A DNA stretch of 64,000 nucleotides from Scandinavium sp036271055 (GTDB taxonomy: Bacteria; Pseudomonadota; Gammaproteobacteria; Enterobacterales; Enterobacteriaceae), in assembly GCF_036271055.1 (NCBI RefSeq), contig NZ_DATBBJ010000066.1, positions 56,566-120,565 of the forward strand, in the 5' to 3' direction. Below are positions 61,610 through 64,000 of this stretch, in pieces (the stretch's first letter is position 1; each line of letters opens with the position of its first letter). Position numbers and translations under genes: made by a program. Under the pieces are notes generated by a model. It worked only from the letters and a program-made list of their open reading frames with translations. It ran no database searches and was not told the origin of the DNA.

Positions 61610-63097
61610 TTAACCGACGCTGTGTTCGAGGCTGATAGCCAGCAGTTTTTGCGCTTCGACCGCAAACTCCAGCGGCAGCTCTGAGAAAACGTCCTTACAG
61701 AAACCGTTGACGATCATTGAAATCGCGTCGTCTTCGCTGATGCCACGTTGCAGGCAATAGAACAACTGATCTTCACCAATACGTGATGTAGTGGCTTCGT
61801 GTTCCAACTGTGCGGTGTTGTTGCGACATTCCACGTACGGGAAGGTGTGCGCCCCGCTGTCCGGGCCAATCAGCATCGAATCGCATTGAGTAAAGTTACG
61901 CGCGTTGGTTGCCGTCGGCATGATTTTCACTAAGCCACGGTAGCTGTTCTGGCTGTGCCCGGCAGAGATGCCTTTTGAGATAATCGTCGATTTGGTGTTC
62001 TTACCGATGTGGATCATCTTCGTGCCGGTATCGGCCTGCTGGTGACCGCTGGTCAGCGCCACCGAGAAAAATTCACCAATCGAGTTATCGCCACGAAGAA
62101 TGCAGCTTGGGTATTTCCAGGTGATGGCCGAGCCGGTTTCCGACTGAGTCCACGACATTTTGCTGTTTTCGCCTTCGCACAATGCGCGTTTAGTGACGAA
62201 GTTCAGAATGCCGCCCGTGTTGTTATCACCAGGGAACCAGTTCTGCACGGTTGAATATTTCACTTCGGCATCTTTGTGAATAATCACCTCAACCACGGCG
62301 GCATGCAGTTGATAGCTGTCTCGCACCGGAGCAGAGCAACCTTCGATGTAGCTGACGTAGCTGCCTTCATCAGCCACCAAAATGGTACGTTCGAACTGAC
62401 CGGTTTTTTCGGCGTTGATGCGGAAATAGGTGGAAAGCTCCATTGGGCAGCGCACACCTTTTGGCACGTAAATAAAAGTGCCGTCTGAGGCCACAGCCGC
62501 ATTCAGTGCTGCAAAGAAGTTGTCATTTCCCGGCACGACCGTGCCAAGGTATTTCTGCACCAGTTCAGGGTGATCATGAATGGCCTCGCCAAACGAGCAG
62601 AAAATAATGCCCTGCTCACCCAGTTTTTCACGGTAGGTTGTCGCCACAGAAACGGAATCGAAAATGGCATCGACCGCTACTTCACGCCCTTCGCGCACCG
62701 GCACGCCCAGCAAATTAAACGCCTCTTCCACTTCCTGACTCAGGAAGGCATTGGCTCCCGTTTGCTGCACCGCGCCCGGCTGTGACGCACAGGTATCATC
62801 GCAGTTGCCGCAGGACGGTGCGGAGTAATAGCTGTAATCCTGGTAATTCAGTTTGTCGTAATGGGCTTTCAGCCAGTGCGGTTCTTCCATCTCAACCCAC
62901 GCCCGATACGCATTCAGGCGGAATTCGAGCATCCATTCAGGCTCGTTACGTTTCGCAGAGATGGCGCGCACCACCTCCTCGCTGATCCCAAGTGCCAGCT
63001 CATCGGTTTGCAGTTGGGTAAAGAACCCTTCTTTATAGTTGAGCTGACCACCGGCCCAGGTTTTGACATCGTCAGTTGCTTCAGTATTACGTGACAT
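61610..63097 (-). CDS. sufB: SufB, Fe-S scaffold subunit
   Basis: 495-residue core scaffold. GNCDDTCASQPGAV near residue 100 and the active Cys in NFTQCDSMLIGP (about 405) are present, with Glu in AQLEHEATTSRIGEDQLFYCLQRGI. It starts three bases after sufA and is 16 bases upstream of sufC. Confidence 0.98.
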   Translation of the reverse strand: MSRNTEATDDVKTWAGGQLNYKEGFFTQLQTDELALGISEEVVRAISAKRNEPEWMLEFRLNAYRAWVEMEEPHWLKAHYDKLNYQDYSYYSAPSCGNCDDTCASQPGAVQQTGANAFLSQEVEEAFNLLGVPVREGREVAVDAIFDSVSVATTYREKLGEQGIIFCSFGEAIHDHPELVQKYLGTVVPGNDNFFAALNAAVASDGTFIYVPKGVRCPMELSTYFRINAEKTGQFERTILVADEGSYVSYIEGCSAPVRDSYQLHAAVVEVIIHKDAEVKYSTVQNWFPGDNNTGGILNFVTKRALCEGENSKMSWTQSETGSAITWKYPSCILRGDNSIGEFFSVALTSGHQQADTGTKMIHIGKNTKSTIISKGISAGHSQNSYRGLVKIMPTATNARNFTQCDSMLIGPDSGAHTFPYVECRNNTAQLEHEATTSRIGEDQLFYCLQRGISEDDAISMIVNGFCKDVFSELPLEFAVEAQKLLAISLEHSVG

Positions 63098-63099
63098 AA

Positions 63100-63474
63100 T
63101 TACTCCGCCTGCACCCCAAAACTTTCACCACAGCCGCATTCATGCTGGGCCTTCGGATTGTGAAACTTAAAGATCTGATTCAGGCCTTCGCGCACGTAAT
63201 CAACTTCCGTACCATCGATAAAAGGCATGGCCTGTAACGGCACCCACAATTTTGCGCCGTCAGTTTCGAACAGCAGATCATCTGCTTTCGGCTCGGTGAC
63301 GGTATCCAGTACGTAAGCAAAACCTGCGCAGCCGGAGGTTTTCACCCCAAGCCGGATCCCCTGTACGCCCTGCTTGATGGCCAGTTCGCACACATGTGCA
63401 GCCGCCGCAGCCGTCATATTGATGCCGCGCCAGGCAAAATCGGCAGGATTGAAGGTTTCTGATTGCAATTCCAT
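63100..63474 (-). CDS. sufA: SufA, A-type Fe-S carrier
   Basis: 124-residue carrier with the three cluster cysteines: one in TSGCAGFAY and two in HECGCGESFGV. It moves clusters from SufBCD to targets. It is first gene of the operon; a Fur box lies 48 bases upstream. Confidence 0.97.
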   Translation of the reverse strand: MELQSETFNPADFAWRGINMTAAAAAHVCELAIKQGVQGIRLGVKTSGCAGFAYVLDTVTEPKADDLLFETDGAKLWVPLQAMPFIDGTEVDYVREGLNQIFKFHNPKAQHECGCGESFGVQAE

Positions 63475-63521
63475 AGGTCCACCTTATGAGTTGAAGCCAC
63501 CAGGGCATCCCTCTATGTTAG

Positions 63522-63540
63522 TGATAATGATTATCACTTC
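63522..63540 (-). promoter_or_regulatory. Fur box of the suf operon
   Basis: TGATAATGATTATCACTTC contains GATAATGATTATC, nearly the full Fur consensus GATAATGATAATCATTATC core. It explains iron repression; IscR and OxyR sites known in E. coli were not resolved here. Confidence 0.85.
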
Positions 63541-63754
63541 AACCCCTTATCAGCAGGGGCTTTCGCAGGGATCTCCCCGATCAAGGGCTTTTACTAAGCA
63601 TAGACCCTATGGACAAGGTGAACAGGTGGTTCTGAATATACTTAATATATTGATAGATAAATATTTTATGGGGGAAGGGGGCGAAAAAATGACACAATGA
63701 AAAGATGTATCGAAAATACCGATTTATGCGATAAGGTTTTGCTAATGGAGTGTA

Positions 63755-63789
63755 GCGGCCTTTGCCCGTTAGTCACGGGGAAAGGCCGC
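63755..63789. ncRNA. rydB: Strong hairpin at the RydB position (candidate sRNA)
   Basis: GCGGCCTTT-G-CCCGT, loop TAGTC, ACGGG-G-AAAGGCCGC makes a 14-pair stem with one mismatch. E. coli encodes the short sRNA RydB between sufA and ydiH, the equivalent place. I cannot align the E. coli sequence from memory, so identity and strand are inferred. The rest of 63541-63860 shows no gene. Confidence 0.45.
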
Positions 63790-63860
63790 CTGGAAGGCAG
63801 ATTGTGTGTCCAAATATAACTAAGGAAAAACTATTGATAAGTAAAATCAACGTTCATCAC

Positions 63861-64000
63861 GAGACTGTAATTAAAATTGTGTAATTGCCTGTTTTTGATA
63901 TGTTCACTCCACTCACGGAGACAGGCAAATTATGGACGAAAAGAAACTTAAAGCTCTTGCGGCTGAACTGGCTAAAGGCATTAAAACCGAAGCCGATCTC
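63861..64000 (+). mobile_element. IS256-family insertion sequence, left end
   Basis: GAGACTGTAATTAAAATTG (63861-63879) followed by TGTAA has the shape of an IS256-family terminal inverted repeat (AATTGTGTAA core). It stands 71 bases before an IS256-type transposase start. The element continues beyond the window, so the other end and target duplication are unseen. Confidence 0.7.
63932..64000 (+). CDS. IS256-family transposase (N-terminal 23 codons)
   Basis: ATG at 63932 opens MDEKKLKALAAELAKGIKTE, the characteristic beginning of IS256/mutator-type DDE transposases of enterobacteria. GGAG at 63918 is the ribosome site. It points away from the suf operon. Confidence 0.8.
   Translation, partial: MDEKKLKALAAELAKGIKTEADL

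Noticed and set aside
63541..63860. ydiH-like small gene between sufA and the insertion sequence
   Set aside because: No frame resembles YdiH; the short open frame at 63374-63700 mostly overlaps sufA in antisense.

Overview
The window is chromosomal DNA of an Enterobacteriaceae member close to Enterobacter, Lelliottia or Citrobacter. Most of it is collinear with the E. coli K-12 segment from malI to the suf operon, and nearly every core protein can be recognised from its E. coli counterpart. The genus cannot be fixed from the sequence alone.

Layout. (1) 1-4775: malI (cut by the window edge), malX, malY and add, with two MalI operators and a CRP-like site. (2) 4795-8651: ydgJ, the small membrane gene blr, a 6-phospho-beta-glucosidase gene that E. 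coli lacks here, cnu and ydgK. (3) 8729-14945: the rsxABCDGE electron-transfer operon, overlapping nth. (4) 15519-21536: dtpA, gstA, tyrS, pdxH, mliC and anmK; pdxY, which follows tyrS in E. coli, is missing. (5) 21814-36362: slyB with a PhoP box, an extra diguanylate cyclase, slyA, the ydhIJK efflux operon, sodC, ydhF, ydhL, nemR-nemA-gloA, rnt, grxD, mepH, sodB, ydhP and ynhF. (6) 36656-43650: purR, punR/punC, cfa, ribC and mdtK. (7) 43789-44030: three tRNA-Val(GAC) genes.

(8) 44188-54164 is an accessory block between tRNA-Val and fumD, where E. coli carries ydhR-ydhT. It holds an MscS-type channel, a small lipoprotein, two overlapping LuxR-type regulators of BglJ/YjjQ style, a second PgeF/YfiH-family enzyme, a polar amino-acid ABC importer, a BtuCD-type ABC importer, and a ModA-like binding protein without a signal peptide. 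The most interesting signal is here: a near-perfect ModE-type operator (ATCGCTATATA-N6-TATATATCGAT, 50600-50627) lies just upstream of the BtuCD-type importer. Together with the neighbouring ModA-like gene, this suggests a molybdate/tungstate (MolABC-like) uptake module, not a siderophore or cobalamin system.

(9) 54194-63540: fumD, pykF (Cra box), lpp, ldtE and sufABCDSE behind a Fur box. (10) 63755-64000: a strong hairpin where E. coli has the sRNA RydB, then the left end of an IS256-family insertion sequence whose transposase runs off the window.

The core genes cover maltose-system control, purine salvage and repression (add, punC, purR), redox defence (rsx, sodB, sodC, nemRA, gloA, grxD, suf), and envelope maintenance (lpp, ldtE, mepH, anmK, slyB, cfa).
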